A DNA stretch of 64,000 nucleotides from Pseudopyrenochaeta lycopersici (GCA_003313425.1 NHZP01000017.1:248001-312000); one strand, 5' to 3'; positions 11,752 to 23,429 are shown, numbered from the stretch's first letter. The notes: generated from the letters alone by a model not told the origin. Numbers and translations: made by a program.

Positions 11752-14484
11752 TCAATCGCCCTCTTGCAGTAGCTCCATCGACGCCTGATTCTCATAGAGC
11801 CAATTCTCCAATTGTGCCCCATTTCCCATCCAGAACATAGGATTCACTGCCCACTGGCCAAGCGAAATCTCATCGGTACTAACCTCCATGATACTAGCAT
11901 CGTGAAAAAGACCCGTTTCCATCCTTTCAAGCAGATTCGATGACTGCGCTTGGTGGTGCTGGGTCCATGTCCTGGCATGCGGGAATCCAAGAGCAGCCAA
12001 CTGAGCCTCCGTGTCTGGGACGGATGATTCCTCTGAATTGGACTGTGAATAGAGCTCTAGGTAGCGCGCTGCAATATTATAGAGCACCTGAAACAACCTG
12101 TGCATCTTTGCAGCCGGCTCTGAGACTGTGGATGCGGATTGTATGGAGATTACGAAAGCATCGAGACGGACTAAATCAGTTTGGTCTCGGGTCTCCATAA
12201 CGTTGCAGAAAATTACGATAAATGGAATGAAGGGTGCGAAAAGAAGGGTCCTAAGAATGTGAGTACTGAAAGGTAATAGCAGTGGCTGTCAGGGTAGCTC
12301 ACCAATGGACATACGTGGAAAAGTGGAGGTTGTTACTTTTGCGTATGATTACAATGCATTCGTGATGCTTCTCTATGGTCGCTCTTGCCACTCCAATACA
12401 ACTAGAACTGAAGGTGGTGAAGGAGTCCGCTGTCCTTGGAGCAGCTCGGTAGACGTGAGTGAGGAGTGAAAGCCGAAGGATCGCGTCCGAGGTAGCGTAA
12501 AAATCCATCAAGTTTTCTCCTGAATTTTCTTTCGACACCCTGAGCCAGTCATTCTAGTGGGGGTTACTCGCGCGCCGTGTTGATAGTTGGGTTCAGCTTC
12601 GGAACCTACCATAGTTCTCGCCGTCTCTTCTTCCAACTCCTGTAAGTTTGATCGTAACAGCTCAACTCTTGAGTGCCGCACAGGATCTGGTTGACTCATG
12701 GATCCTGGTGAATAGAGCATCTCATATATATTACCTTGGCACCTTGCAAGTTTGATCCACAATACGAAATAAGCAAGAACAGGTTCCTGATCAGTGTTGG
12801 GCAGTGCAGGTAGGCTAATACTTATATCCCAGTCTGGAATGGTTGATGCTCTACCGAGGCGAAGGGAGAGGCTTTTGTCGATGTAGTAAGTGCTCCAGAA
12901 TAAAAACTGCGCGTACCTTAAATCTCCCGACTTTTGACCGCGGTTAGTTTGATTCCGATGGTAGCCTAATGTCTGACACAGCTCCGACGCCTTGGAAGAA
13001 AGAGACCAGCATAGCGAAGATTTTGAGAACTCGATTGCGTAAAATGCCTCGATATCCGTTAGCCCGTATTCCAGCATCTTGGAAGGGACGACTCACGGTA
13101 AAGAGAAGGGCAGCAATCACATTCGAGGAGGCTGGCAAATAAAGTGGTAGGTTAGTTAGACTAGTGTCGACATTATCGCGACATACACGAGAATACGCGA
13201 TATATTGGTCTTTCTCATTCTGGGAGACGTCAGGCAGATGGGCATAGTCCCAGAAGAGCGAGTATAGGCCAGCATTGACGCTGATGAAATCGAAGGGCGA
13301 GTAATCTTCAGAGAAATAAACCTCTAGACAGAGGTCTCCAAAAGGTTGCATTGTAATGTATTCGTAAATCCATCCAGAACCAGCGAGGCGCTGGGCTATT
13401 AGTGGGCAGCATTAGTTGGAGCTGCTCGGGCACAAATATTTATAAGGCAACATGTGCTCACCTTTTGCGAGGCGTATTAGAGCTACTGCCTTCGAAATAG
13501 GTGGCAATTCTTGTCTCTCCTGCTGCACATGGCCATGTGGTCTCACGTACGCTAGCACTGGTTCTTTTACACCGTTGCGCTGCTCTGTGTCGCTGACAAT
13601 GTGAGAGAGATCGTTTAACGTCCTTCGAATCTCCGGATCAAGCTGTGGAAGGGGATCCGCCTCAACAAAATTCTGTACGAAATCATTGACAAAAGCGGAG
13701 TGCGCCGACAAGGATGACTCTCCCTCAACAACTGGGCCTGTAGCCGACTCTGAATGGTTAGGAGAAGAGGAAATAGTGGAAATTGCTGTTGCTGTATGCA
13801 ATACATCGTAATGAGACTTGTTGCTGGTGGTAGATACTGAGATATGCGTTTTAAGATCCTCCAACACCTTAGTAACGGCTTCTAGTTGATAGCCGATGAG
13901 GTCGATCTTCCTCTCACTGCGTAGATTTATATATGTCAGGATATAGCATTTACTTAGTGGTAGTAGGTATAACGAAGTGAATACAGTTTGGAGCACAGCG
14001 CAAGAGTGACAGGAATAGATAGTAGGATGTAGGGGAAACGTACTATTGAGGGGTGAGTAAAATACGTGTTCGTTTCTCTCTTGGTCTGTTCGCTGCGTAT
14101 ATGCATTCAATCCCAGCACGCTGACAGTGGAGACAAGGAGTTATTCTGTCGCATCGTATCTATAAATGTCAATATTTATCTTGAGGTTAAATAAGCGCTT
14201 GGCTATGAAATATTGCGGCGCGGGAAATTACAAAGGCAAAGCAATTAACTTCCTAAATGTTGATCTTTTCGACGCAAGGGAGCGTGCACGTACCTTACGG
14301 GTGCGGCAAGCTTCACACTTCGTTTAAGTCAGTATATGACCGTCTGTATTCAGCCACTTTCAATACGCAGAGGATGACTGACAGCGCGGATTAGGTTAAG
14401 GGAGCTAGTCGAATGAGAAACCGATCGTATAGGTGACTCAGGGGCCTCGTCACCATCGCTGCCGTTTACCGGCATGTCGTCCAT
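11752..14484 (-). CDS. Zn2Cys6 fungal-specific transcription factor
   Basis: Eight exons fit in frame: 14484-14383, 14317-14294, 14159-14044, 13916-13462, 13395-13097, 13047-12610, 12553-12303 and 12250-11752 (2184 nt, 727 residues). The binuclear zinc cluster has Cys at 35, 38, 45, 51, 54 and 61 (CEACRTRKIRCDR then PCLHCQRAGIEC) and is split by an intron after residue 42. A linker (YERKIDLIGYQLEAV) follows, then the middle homology region with AFYAIEFSKSSLCWSL, CQTLGYHR and LSLLTHVYRAAP. The C-terminus has WTLLFAPFIPFIV. Two splice sites are unusual: the AAG acceptor before exon 2 and the GAG acceptor before exon 6. The gene is convergent with the disrupted monooxygenase and could have regulated it, but this is only positional. 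It appears intact. Confidence 0.85.
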
Positions 14485-16549
14485 GGCTGAAGAGAGGCTA
14501 GCTAATTCCCAGTGGAACAGGGTGGGCGCGGTGACAAACCAGGAAGAGGGAAGTTAGATTCGCGTCAGGTCGTAAAGGCGGCGCCAGGTCCCGATACTAG
14601 ACTAGGTGGGCCCTCTAGAATGTCACCGTTACAGGCTTTGTGCGAAAGGCACGCGCAGACCGACCCCTCGGACGAATACAATGCGGTGCGTAAGGACGCC
14701 CCAGAATCAAAATGGAATTAAGAATTGCGACCCTAACCTTGATACAAAGGCCCTTACGAAGAGCTCACTAACGATCAGTTTTGTTGCCTGCTACTTGCTG
14801 TGGCTGAAGGAGTATCGTTACAATCATAATTACTCAAAATGAGTCGTAGAAACCTAAATATTCGCTGGCTTGTCCGGGGCCCGCCCGTTCCGGCCTCCGA
14901 TCTAGTCCCGAGGTTCTGCCGACTACAGCACTCTGCGAACGAGCTGGTATTTTTTCGAGCACTAGGCCTTGAGTCTAAATTAGGTTTAGTCCAAGCGCTT
15001 AGAAAATACAAGGATTATTAAAGTCTAAGTCCTCTCTTAGCTATATCTCTATGACTGCTAGAGCTAGAGGGCTAAATTTTGAGCTTATTTTAAAGAGAAA
15101 AAGTAGAAGAATATCGCTAGCTAGAGAGACTAGTCGATTTCTAGTTGGTAAGTTTGAGGTTAGATTGCAGAGATATTGAAGGCATTGCTGCACTATGGCA
15201 CGGCTAGTGCAGGCGTCTGCATCAACCTGCAACGTTCTAACAGTTATACTGTTACCGCAGTACAATTGCACGTTTACGCAGAATCGCACTCTCAAAAAGG
15301 TTCCCGGTGTACGTTTAAGCAAGGTCTTACTAGTAGGATGAGCTAATTACTATAGTAGATCATTACAGCGAGAGCCAAGGGAAAATTAAGTAAAGTAGTA
15401 ACCTAGTTACCTAACCCAACGTATACCCGCTCAGCGTATGTGAAACCTAACAACCATCCTAATAATATGCGGCGCTAGGGATTGGGGTCTTCTGGCTTCT
15501 AAGCGAAAGCTACAAGACGATCCACCGAATTATTCGTTTATGCTGAGGGTAGAAGATAGATACAATTAAGCAAAAGTAGCTGCTTGCTAAGCAGTATTCT
15601 CTATTTTCTACGTGACAAGATTCTTAAACTGTTCGGAAAGCGCTATTTGCTCTTTAGTTTCTTAGGTTGCTCAGAAGACAGAGGCTTGCACTCCTGTACT
15701 CCGTTTTGACTTTCGTTCTCTACACTCCAGTAAATTTTGTTAGGCAGACTAGGGTCACACTACCTATCTTCAATGAGCCCCCTAGCGATCTTTGGAAACA
15801 GCTTTGGATCCCTTGAGATGAGACTATCCCTTGAACAGTCTGGCAAATGGCATATCAGAGGATGCCGTAGTCCCGCCGTCTCTCATATTTGCTTTAAGTC
15901 ATTTAATATGGTAGTCTAACAAGCCTGCGTGAGCCTATTAAGCATATTGTGATGAGCTGTTGGATTTCGAATATATGGAACGTTGTGTTGAATTAAAGAG
16001 GCCACTAGGAGAAATGAACGTGAACGGGTGACCGTCTGCCACGATTCGAAATTCAACTCTGAGCTATGGTTTGACGATGTCGTTGAGAGAATGCTCCAGA
16101 TAGACTAGGGCAGTACGCAGCCGCGGAACGAGAGCGGGAGCAGGCGCAGTCAAGTTCTGAGTATAACTGCAGTTGATAAGGCGCTCAATGAAAGATGTAA
16201 TAGTTACACCATTTCGGAGAAGAGAGATTGCTTAGCTTCTGCATGGGTTATTACTGCCCTATGCATGATCATCACTCCAACTCCCGCCTCAAGAGATAGA
16301 ACTCTTCTGCAGATACTGCTGCCTTATTTCATATGTCTATGAATACCATCTTTAGTGTGGCGTGATTGCTTAAGGCAAGAAGGCCACCCTCGCCCCTCCC
16401 GACTGGCGAGCCAGGATGGAAGGCTAACAGATATGCATATAAGTCTGTGAGCCCGTGTGCATAATAATTCACATCCATTCACATGTTCCACTTCCATCAC
16501 TTAGGCCGGACATCAGCTTCAGGACGTTCAGCAAGATACCTAGTGCAGC
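14485..16549. other. Gene-free interval of about 2 kb
   Basis: No gene is recognised. Short AT-rich, TpA-rich patches (about 15010-15130 and 15340-15420) suggest mildly RIP-affected fragments. The right part upstream of the SDR contains a TATGCATATAAG sequence near 16432-16443 that could be its TATA region, about 105 bp before the ATG. Confidence 0.4.
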
Positions 16550-17583
16550 ATGGCTTTCATACCTGAGCCCCTGCGCATGCTAGCAACAAGCCCTGCGCTC
16601 GGCGACCTGTCCTCATATGGCCCACTTGCCTATGCCCTCCGCCAGAAGCTGACTGGTTCAGTGAGCATTTCTCCAACACTCAAACTCGAATTGAAGACAG
16701 TTCTCGTAACAGGGGCGACTTCAGGGGTTGGATACCAGACAGCAAGGCACCTGCTACATCTAGGGGCCGACTTGGTAATGGAGCGCGAGATTTAGCTAAA
16801 GCTGAGCGGTGTGTCCAAGGCCTGCGGAGGGAAACACCGGCATCAAAAATCACGGTGCTACATTTGGACATGGAGGTGCTCGACTCTGTGGAGCAATTTG
16901 CCCGTGGGCTGCAGGAACGCGGTATCAAGCTGAACATCGCCATTCTGAATGCTGGTTTCTACGCTCGTGATAGCCGCCTTACAGTTGACGGGTTTGACGC
17001 TCTCTTCCAGGTCAATTTTCTGGCAACAGCGTACCTGGCGCTGCAAATTCTGCCCCTGATGACAAGTTCGCATGCTGAGCCTGCGCGGCTGGTCCTCGTT
17101 ACTTCGGAAGCCCACGCGTGGGCACGTTTCGACAGAGAACAGCTTGATGACGCTTCAGTCTTGAGCGCCTTCACAACATGTGCAACCCAGGACCAGGCAG
17201 CGGAGATGTACTCGACGGCCAAACTCTTACTGGGGCTTTTTGGGCGTGAATTGGCGGCGCGGATGGAGCCTCGACAAGTATGTGTGGTGCTTACAACGCC
17301 CGGGTTCTGCGCGTCCAACTTCTTTCCCCAAGGAGGGATGTTGATGGGCATAGTCAACCTCACATCTGCACGCTCGACGCAAACTGGCGCAAGGCTCCAT
17401 ATCTATGCAGCAGCTGTAGCGCCGGCCGAACAAGTTCACGGGCGCTATCTGCGTGACGGGGCGGTGTGCACACTATCGAGACTAGCCGAGAGCCACGAGG
17501 GAAAAACACTCCAGACGCTATTGTGGTGCGAGGTGGAGGACCTATTTCGGAGGCGGCTTGGGAGAATGCCGAAGGGACCGTAA
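16550..17583 (+). pseudogene. Short-chain dehydrogenase/reductase with one frameshift
   Basis: The sequence encodes an SDR of roughly 345 residues without introns. The cofactor motif TGATSGVG lies near residues 55-62, followed by GADLV. A +1/-1 shift then occurs around 16770-16782: the reading continues in another frame as ARDLAKAERCVQGLRRE, and that frame stays open to 17583. Downstream motifs are intact: ILNAG (structural NAG), a serine in LVLVTSEAHA, the catalytic YSTAK and a PGFCASNFF segment. Because conserved text lies on both sides, an intron is unlikely. The first frame meets a stop at 16793-16795. Either one base was lost or there is a sequencing error. Substrate unknown. Confidence 0.8.
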
Positions 17584-17801
17584 GGAGAAACTCACGTTTA
17601 TTGGATCGTCTTCGTAGGTAGCACACCGAATCTGCACTGCGTTCACAAACCCCGACATGGCCTTAGCTAGACAGAAGGTCATTGACCCCATTGAACAGCT
17701 CTGACTTGGCCAAGCTTCGGATGTGTTGTTCGTCGACACTTCGCATTAGTATAAAATGTAAACGCTCTCTTGTGGTACGGTTCCCTAGAGATCTGAGCTG
17801 C

Positions 17802-17865
17802 GTTGTTTGTTTGTTTGTTTGTTTGTTTGTTTGTTTGTTTGTTTGTTTGTTTGATTGTTTGATTT
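17802..17865. repeat. (TTTG)n microsatellite
   Basis: About 15 tandem TTTG units with two impure units (GATT) at the right end. It sits in the 307-bp gap between the SDR gene and the Fot1-like element, 25 bp from the TA insertion site. No gene is seen in this gap (17584-17890). Confidence 0.9.
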
Positions 17866-17890
17866 CTACTCGGTTTCAGCCGCGAGATTA

Positions 17891-17931
17891 ACGTGTTGCA
17901 CCACCTGGCGCACGTCCCTACCTGGCGCACG
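17891..17931. repeat. Left TIR with internally doubled motif
   Basis: The repeat contains ACCTGGCGCACG twice, separated by TCCCT. It pairs with 19969-20009. Confidence 0.88.
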
Positions 17932-18119
17932 GAAAACCAAGGTGCGGCCATCCTCGATTTGAAGCTTTTGAGCCACGCACAATAGCTAATATCATGAGAT
18001 TTTTTGGTGGAGCAGTTAGGATAGCTATTAAAATAGTTTGATCAATTCAAATTACGTCAGCGGCCTCTGCGGCGGCCTGATTGGTCGCCCGCGTCGAGTG
18101 GTAGCATGAACTGCTTCCT

Positions 18120-19962
18120 CTGCTACTATTTGATCCTGCTTAATAACACTAGCCTTAATAGCTTTACTAGGCTTAAGGCTTTGCCTCTTACCTTTTTTAG
18201 ATAATTTAAGATCGCTTTAGAGTTATTATTTTATCTACTGCTCTACTTTTACCTCCTCGCGCGCAGCGACTTTTGCAGCAGCCTCGCGTTCACGCCTCTC
18301 CTTTGCTATAACTTTATCACGACGACGCTCCTTAAGGAGAGCTGCCTTAGCTGCCTTCTGCTGCTCTCTAAGCTTAATAGCCTCGCTTTTTTAGTATTAA
18401 AGCTCCTCTTCCTTAAGCTCCTTTTACTCCTGTTACTGCCTTACTTAAGCTACCTTTGTTAGTAACTAGAAGAGCGCTCTACTACTATACTCTTAAGGTG
18501 CCTTAAGTAATAGAGGCTTACCTTACTTCCTGCGCTTCTGCTTATTTACTAGCGCCTTCTTTAGCTACTTATTCTTGTGTTATAGGACCTTATTTTTAAC
18601 GCTAATTACGTAGATTATTTAGCTAAGCTTCTTAGCTTTTAAGTTATAGATATTATCTACTACTTACTTTAGTAATTACTCTATCTTGCTCTAGTCGCTT
18701 ACGCTTAAAACTAAGCTTAAGCTGCTACTTAAGCCTAGCTGTAAGCTATCCTTTATAGGTGCTAAGAAGCGTAAGAGGATAACATTAAGATTAAATGGAG
18801 AGATGCCTGTAGCCTTAAAGGCCTTAAGGATTATTTTCTCTTTAAAGGAAGAGGCCTAAGCCTTACTAAAGAGCTTATAGAAATCGCGTTTAGTAATAGA
18901 GGTAAGGCCCTGCAAGCTATTAATAAAGGCAGCAAGCTTAGCATTATATAAGGTAGTAAGTAGTACAAATATTATAATGTTAAGAGGTTAAAGCGTGTAA
19001 GTACTATAAGGAGGATATACTATTAATAAGATCTTATTATTATCGCAGTACTTAATAAAATCTATAGTAATATAAGAGCTATAGCTGTTAAGGATAAAGA
19101 GCCTCTAGGATAAGCGCGCCTTCGCTTAAGTCTTATAATTAAATACTTGCTTAAGCTATATAAGGCCTATATTATTATTTATCTATCTACTAAGTAAGGC
19201 TGTAAAAAAGGCGCAGTGCTCTTAAGCGTTAAAGTCCTGTAGCTAGGTGTCTTAGATATTACTACTCTAGGCCTAGTAGATAAGTGCAAGTGTAAGAGCA
19301 GATCTATTAGTACAGATGTAAGCTATAGTAGTAATCTACTCTCTATTACTATCCTAAATTATGCTCCTTATCTTTCTATACTTAAAAAGCTCTCTTAAGA
19401 AGATACGCTTTACCTTTAATAGTATGCTAACTAAGAAGCCTTTCTTATCTATATTATATATATAATAACTCTCTATCTTATATTCCTTAATCTTGCGATC
19501 TAAAAGCTTAAAGTATAGCTTATACTTAAAGGCGGAGTCTGCTTTAAAGCGGCTGCGATTAAGGGTAGATGCCTAGTAAGAGATAAGATGGACGCTGTGG
19601 CGAGTAATAAAGCGATTAGCCTAGTTTTTGCCCGCTAGCTTGTAAGCTATTTAAGATACAAAGTTTCGTATTATAGGCTTTAAGGGAGGCAGGCCGCGTG
19701 CGCAAAGGTTATAGATATACTGTACAAGCTGCTTTTCCTGCGTAGTGTTGAGTAGGCTGTTATTTTTATACTTCTCTGCCCTGGTACCTTGTACCCCGCG
19801 GTGGCGCTTCGACAGCGTCGACCTGCTGCAGCCATATAATCTCGCATATTCTGAATATTGAAAAGATTCTCCAGGCTTCAGCAAGTCTAAAGCTGCAAGC
19901 GCTTCGTCAATAGGTGCCATGGTGGTTGAGATATTGAGCGTTGAAGTTGGGATGAAAAACAA
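18120..19962 (-). pseudogene. Fot1/pogo-like transposase, RIP-mutated except its N-terminus
   Basis: The N-terminal 104 codons (19962-19651) are intact. They contain a psq/CENP-B-type helix-turn-helix: MAPIDEALAAL is a likely start at 19920, followed by FQYSEYARLYGCSRSTLSKR and EKQLVQYIYNLCARGLPP. Downstream the frame is destroyed by clustered CAG/CAA/TGG-to-stop changes. The relic of the catalytic region and the basic tail extends to about 18120. Not functional. Confidence 0.82.
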
Positions 19963-19968
19963 GCTCTG

Positions 19969-20009
19969 CGTGCGTCAGGTAGGGACGTGCGCCAGGTGGT
20001 GCAACACGG
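19969..20009. repeat. Right TIR with internally doubled motif
   Basis: Reverse complement of 17891-17931 with two mismatches. It is followed by the TA target duplication at 20010-20011. Confidence 0.88.
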
Positions 20010-20524
20010 TATGCCGTGCCCTCGCCGTTGCGTGGTCTGGCGGCTATGTACGACAATGTACATTTCGTCTCAAGAAGTGATGTGTTTGCCTGTGTTTATG
20101 TTCACTCCCTCAACACGTAGGGCGACAGAGGACTCATCGCATATACTCCAGCCGCTTGATGTGGGTTGTTATGTTTCAGTGGGGCGCGCACGGGCTTGAC
20201 CCGCAGTTGTTGACTTAGGCTGGTCGGGTGTAATCGTCACCTGTACACACTGGTCCCGCGGGAGCGGCAAGGCGAACCTGCCGCCTACGGGCCGTGCCAA
20301 CGCTACTGTAACGTCATGGTCGGCCCATCACAAGGGCGCAGGGCGCCAAGAGTTGTACCAATATCTTGACCCTTGGCGTCAGGAGGAAGCACCTTTGTAC
20401 CTCCTTCACTGCTCGATGCCCATCTTTGTCTCGTCAATTTTCGCCCGTGGACTGCTCACGCCTATTGCCGCCCTTTAACCCACGTGCTCCCGTTTCGATT
20501 GAAACACCACCCTCCCTCTCCGGC
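20010..20524. other. CYP51 upstream region
   Basis: GC-rich DNA between the transposon end and the CYP51 ATG, presumably the promoter and 5' UTR. The CYP51 frame stays open upstream to 20366 but without family resemblance, so it is treated as non-coding. No specific sterol-response site was identified. Confidence 0.4.
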
Positions 20525-22051
20525 ATGCCCTCTCCACTCGCTCTTGCATTTGGTTTCCTCAGCCTTTGCGTGGTCTGCATCGCTGCCAACATCGCTCGCC
20601 AACTGCTCCTCCCCAACACCACAACGCCACCGGTTGTCTTCCATTGGCTGCCCTGGCTTGGGAGTGCTATCAGTTATGGCAGCGATCCGTATAAGTTTCT
20701 TTTCGCCGCCCGAGCCAGATATGGAGACGTCTTCACTTTCGTCCTGCTGGGTCGCGACGTGACCGTCCACCTCGGCGTCGCTGGAAACGACTTCGTCTTC
20801 AACGGGAGAGAGACACATGTCAACGCAGAGGAGATCTACGGTCCCCTGTGCAACCCCGTCTTTGGCGAGGGCGTCGTATACGACTGTCCCAATGCTAAGT
20901 TAATGGAGCAGAAGAAATTCGTCAAGTTTGGCCTGACAACCGACGCCCTCAAGGCGCATGTGCGCCTGATTGAGCAAGAGGTCGTCGACTATATTAAAAC
21001 CTCCCGAGAGTTCAAGGGCCCGTCCGGCATCGTCAACATACCCACTGTCATGGCTCAGATCACCATCTTCACCGCCGCCATCGCGTTGCAGGGTCCTGAG
21101 GTGCGCAGCAAGCTCACCACCGAGTTCGCCAGCCTGTACCACGACCTTGATGGTGGTTTTAGTCCTATCAACTTCGTGCTTCCCTACGCACCCTTCCCCC
21201 ACAACATCAGGCGTGATCGAGCCCAGCTTACGATGCGCAAAATTTACGAGAGCATTATCGCAGAGCGCCGCGCAGGCAAGTGTCCTCCGACTACCGATAT
21301 GATCAGCCATCTTATGCAGTGCTCGTACAAGGACGGGCGTCCTGTGCCCGATAAGGAGATCGCTAATATGATGATTACTATCTTAATGGCTGGTCAGCAT
21401 AATTCCTCTAACGTCGCCTCCTGGATCATGTTGCACCTGGCTAACGAGCCACAAATTTGCGAAGAGCTGTACCGGGAACAGCTGGATCAACTGGCTGATG
21501 AGAACGGCAACCTGCCTGAATTGGAACTGCGCGATTTAGAAAAGCTCTGTCTGCATACTGGCGTCGTCAAGGAGACCCTGCGCATGCATAATGCCATCCA
21601 CTCTATCATGCGTCTTGTCAAGCAGCCGCTTGCTGTCCCCAACACTTTCTGGGTTGTGCCACCCGGCCATACCGTCCTTGCCTCGCCTGGCATCTCAGCT
21701 AACAGCGAAGAGTACTTTCCTAACCCGAACAAGTGGGATCCACATCGCTGGGACAACCGCGACATCGAAGAAGACGACGAGAGCGAGATGGTTGACTACG
21801 GCTACGGGCGTACATCCAGGGGTACAAAGAGTGCATACCTTCCGTTTGGCGGCGGTCGCCATCGCTGCATTGGCGAAAAGTTCGCTTACCTTAACTTGGA
21901 GGTCATCACAGCGGTCATGGTGCGCACCTTCCACTTCAAGAATGTTGACGGCGTGACGGGCGTTCCGCGCACTGATTACAGTACCATGTTCTCGCGCCCG
22001 CTCGAGCCTGCCAAGGTCTGCTGGGAGAGGCGGCTAGCGCAGGGCGCGTAG
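20525..22051 (+). CDS. CYP51: Sterol 14-alpha-demethylase (CYP51 family P450)
   Basis: One uninterrupted exon encodes 508 residues. The enzyme removes the 14-alpha-methyl group of lanosterol/eburicol in ergosterol synthesis at the ER membrane and is the azole target. Visible features, in order: a hydrophobic N-terminal anchor, WLGSAISYGSDPYKF, the substrate-site block VNAEEIYGP...VVYDCPN.KLMEQKKFVKFGLT, the I-helix AGQHNSSNVASW, the ExxR motif KETLRMHNAIHSIMR, and the haem loop PFGGGRHRCIGE. The tyrosine corresponding to the known azole-resistance position in VVYDCPN is unchanged. The usual KLKDVNAEE text is replaced by RETHVNAEE. Many filamentous-fungal CYP51 genes carry introns; this one does not, and its coding GC is higher than its neighbours. 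It looks like an accessory paralog, but the number of genomic copies cannot be seen here. A Fot1-like element lies 515 bp upstream. Confidence 0.93.
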   Translation: MPSPLALAFGFLSLCVVCIAANIARQLLLPNTTTPPVVFHWLPWLGSAISYGSDPYKFLFAARARYGDVFTFVLLGRDVTVHLGVAGNDFVFNGRETHVNAEEIYGPLCNPVFGEGVVYDCPNAKLMEQKKFVKFGLTTDALKAHVRLIEQEVVDYIKTSREFKGPSGIVNIPTVMAQITIFTAAIALQGPEVRSKLTTEFASLYHDLDGGFSPINFVLPYAPFPHNIRRDRAQLTMRKIYESIIAERRAGKCPPTTDMISHLMQCSYKDGRPVPDKEIANMMITILMAGQHNSSNVASWIMLHLANEPQICEELYREQLDQLADENGNLPELELRDLEKLCLHTGVVKETLRMHNAIHSIMRLVKQPLAVPNTFWVVPPGHTVLASPGISANSEEYFPNPNKWDPHRWDNRDIEEDDESEMVDYGYGRTSRGTKSAYLPFGGGRHRCIGEKFAYLNLEVITAVMVRTFHFKNVDGVTGVPRTDYSTMFSRPLEPAKVCWERRLAQGA

Positions 22052-22489
22052 GCATACATGATGCGTGATATCATGAAATCGTCGGATCCACTTGATGTAA
22101 GCGATTGGTAGGGCCAGGAAAGTATGAGAAACAATGGCTCTACTGATCTTGCCGGTTCTGGGATTATGGATCATCTCGTAGATCGTAGCGGTGTCTTGTA
22201 GGTTAATAGCGTTTGTATAATATTGGTTGGTCTGGAGCACTTGTACTCGATTCCCGGCGTGTATAAAAGTAATTCTTTTCTAATCCAATGATCTGCTTCC
22301 GCTGCACAACATGTGGTGCCTTGTCTCGGCAGTCAGCTGTGCAGATTCATTGATAAAGACGCCTTAAGGAAGCTCGGGAGGATGGCTCGATTCTGGGGAG
22401 AAAATACGTGGGCAGAAAGTGAGGTCGCAATCAGGTCGGTCGAACAGTGTGATTCAATCTCAAGAGTGGATGCATCCAATGCATTCATC

Positions 22490-23402
22490 AAGAGCTCTCG
22501 TGAGTAGATTTCATCTGCAAGGGATTCCCGAAATCTGTCTCTCGATCACAAATCCGTGCTCGGTAACGCTGCAGACTCTCCCGGACTCTCCCAGACTTTG
22601 GCATGAGTTTATGTCGCAGCTAAGACTTCAGCTAATTCTGTATCGACACTCGTGAACTGCGTTAAAGATCAGAGTGACCTGTCTCACGCCGAGATATGCT
22701 ACTCACCTTTTTACGAGCCTTGCGGGAAACCAGTATCTCATTGTTGCTCACAGTCTCCCTAGACCGCTTCCTGCTATGAGAAGTTTGTTTCTCAGCGTTG
22801 ACGAAGCCAAAGATGCCAGAGTCCGCACGATTTTGCTCATCTAAGCGGGTCGAAATCTCGTCATTGCTGAAGAACTCCTCGGCCTAGCTTGAGATTTTAG
22901 TTCAGCACAAGGAATTTCGCAGAGTGGGAGAACCACTTATCCCGCCGATGCCTTGAAAAGAGTAGCAGTAGACCCCGAAGCCACCAGTTCATCAGCTTCA
23001 GAGAAAGCTTCGACAAGAGTGTGTCGAGGGTCAGAACTAGAGTGTTTGACGGCAAGCGTGTTTGGGAAATGGGTCCAAATGCCGAGCAATTTGTTTCCAA
23101 ACATTTTGGCGGCCTGGAAGGGTCGAGTCAGTCTGTGGACACACGGAGAAGGGGAGGAGACGCCCCTCATGGCATTTTCGACGATGAGACCAGCAAAAAA
23201 AGCAGCTTGCGGGCGAAGCAGCCTCGCCAGGCTTGCAGGTACCAAGCTCTATCACAGCACCGCAAAGGTTACGGGTTGCAATTTTTTCGTCACAGTTACT
23301 ATGGCAGGACGCAAAGATCGCGGGTGGGGCGTTCAGGCTCAGCGACACGGTATTACTATTAGCATCACTCGCCACAGCGTCGATATCTTGACCGGAATCC
23401 AT
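22490..23402 (-). CDS. Possible hypothetical protein (uncertain spliced model)
   Basis: The minus strand has several adjacent open segments with ordinary codon use: 23402-23037, an overlapping frame to 22937, 22890-22710 (lysine/arginine-rich, ending KARKK before a GTGAGT donor) and about 22620-22492. One donor after KARKK and a CTTAG acceptor near 22620 are plausible. I could not join the upstream pieces into one frame with canonical sites, and no domain is recognised. It may be a decayed gene or chance. Confidence 0.25.
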
Positions 23403-23429
23403 GGTAAGGTTAATAGATTATAATACCAA

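Larger units (their letters stand above)
17891..20009 (-). mobile_element. Full-length Fot1/pogo-like DNA transposon, mostly RIP-inactivated
   Basis: A 2119-bp element is flanked by TA on both sides (17889-17890 and 20010-20011), the Tc1/mariner-type target duplication. The 41-bp terminal inverted repeats (17891-17931 and 19969-20009) differ at two positions. One transposase reads on the minus strand. About 18120-19650 is TpA-saturated with many stops, whereas both ends and the first 300 bp of the coding region are GC-normal. The right end lies 515 bp upstream of the CYP51 start codon. Confidence 0.9.

Noticed and set aside
20366..20524. Upstream extension of the CYP51 frame by 53 codons
   Set aside because: The extra residues do not resemble a CYP51 N-terminus, whereas the ATG at 20525 opens a normal membrane anchor.
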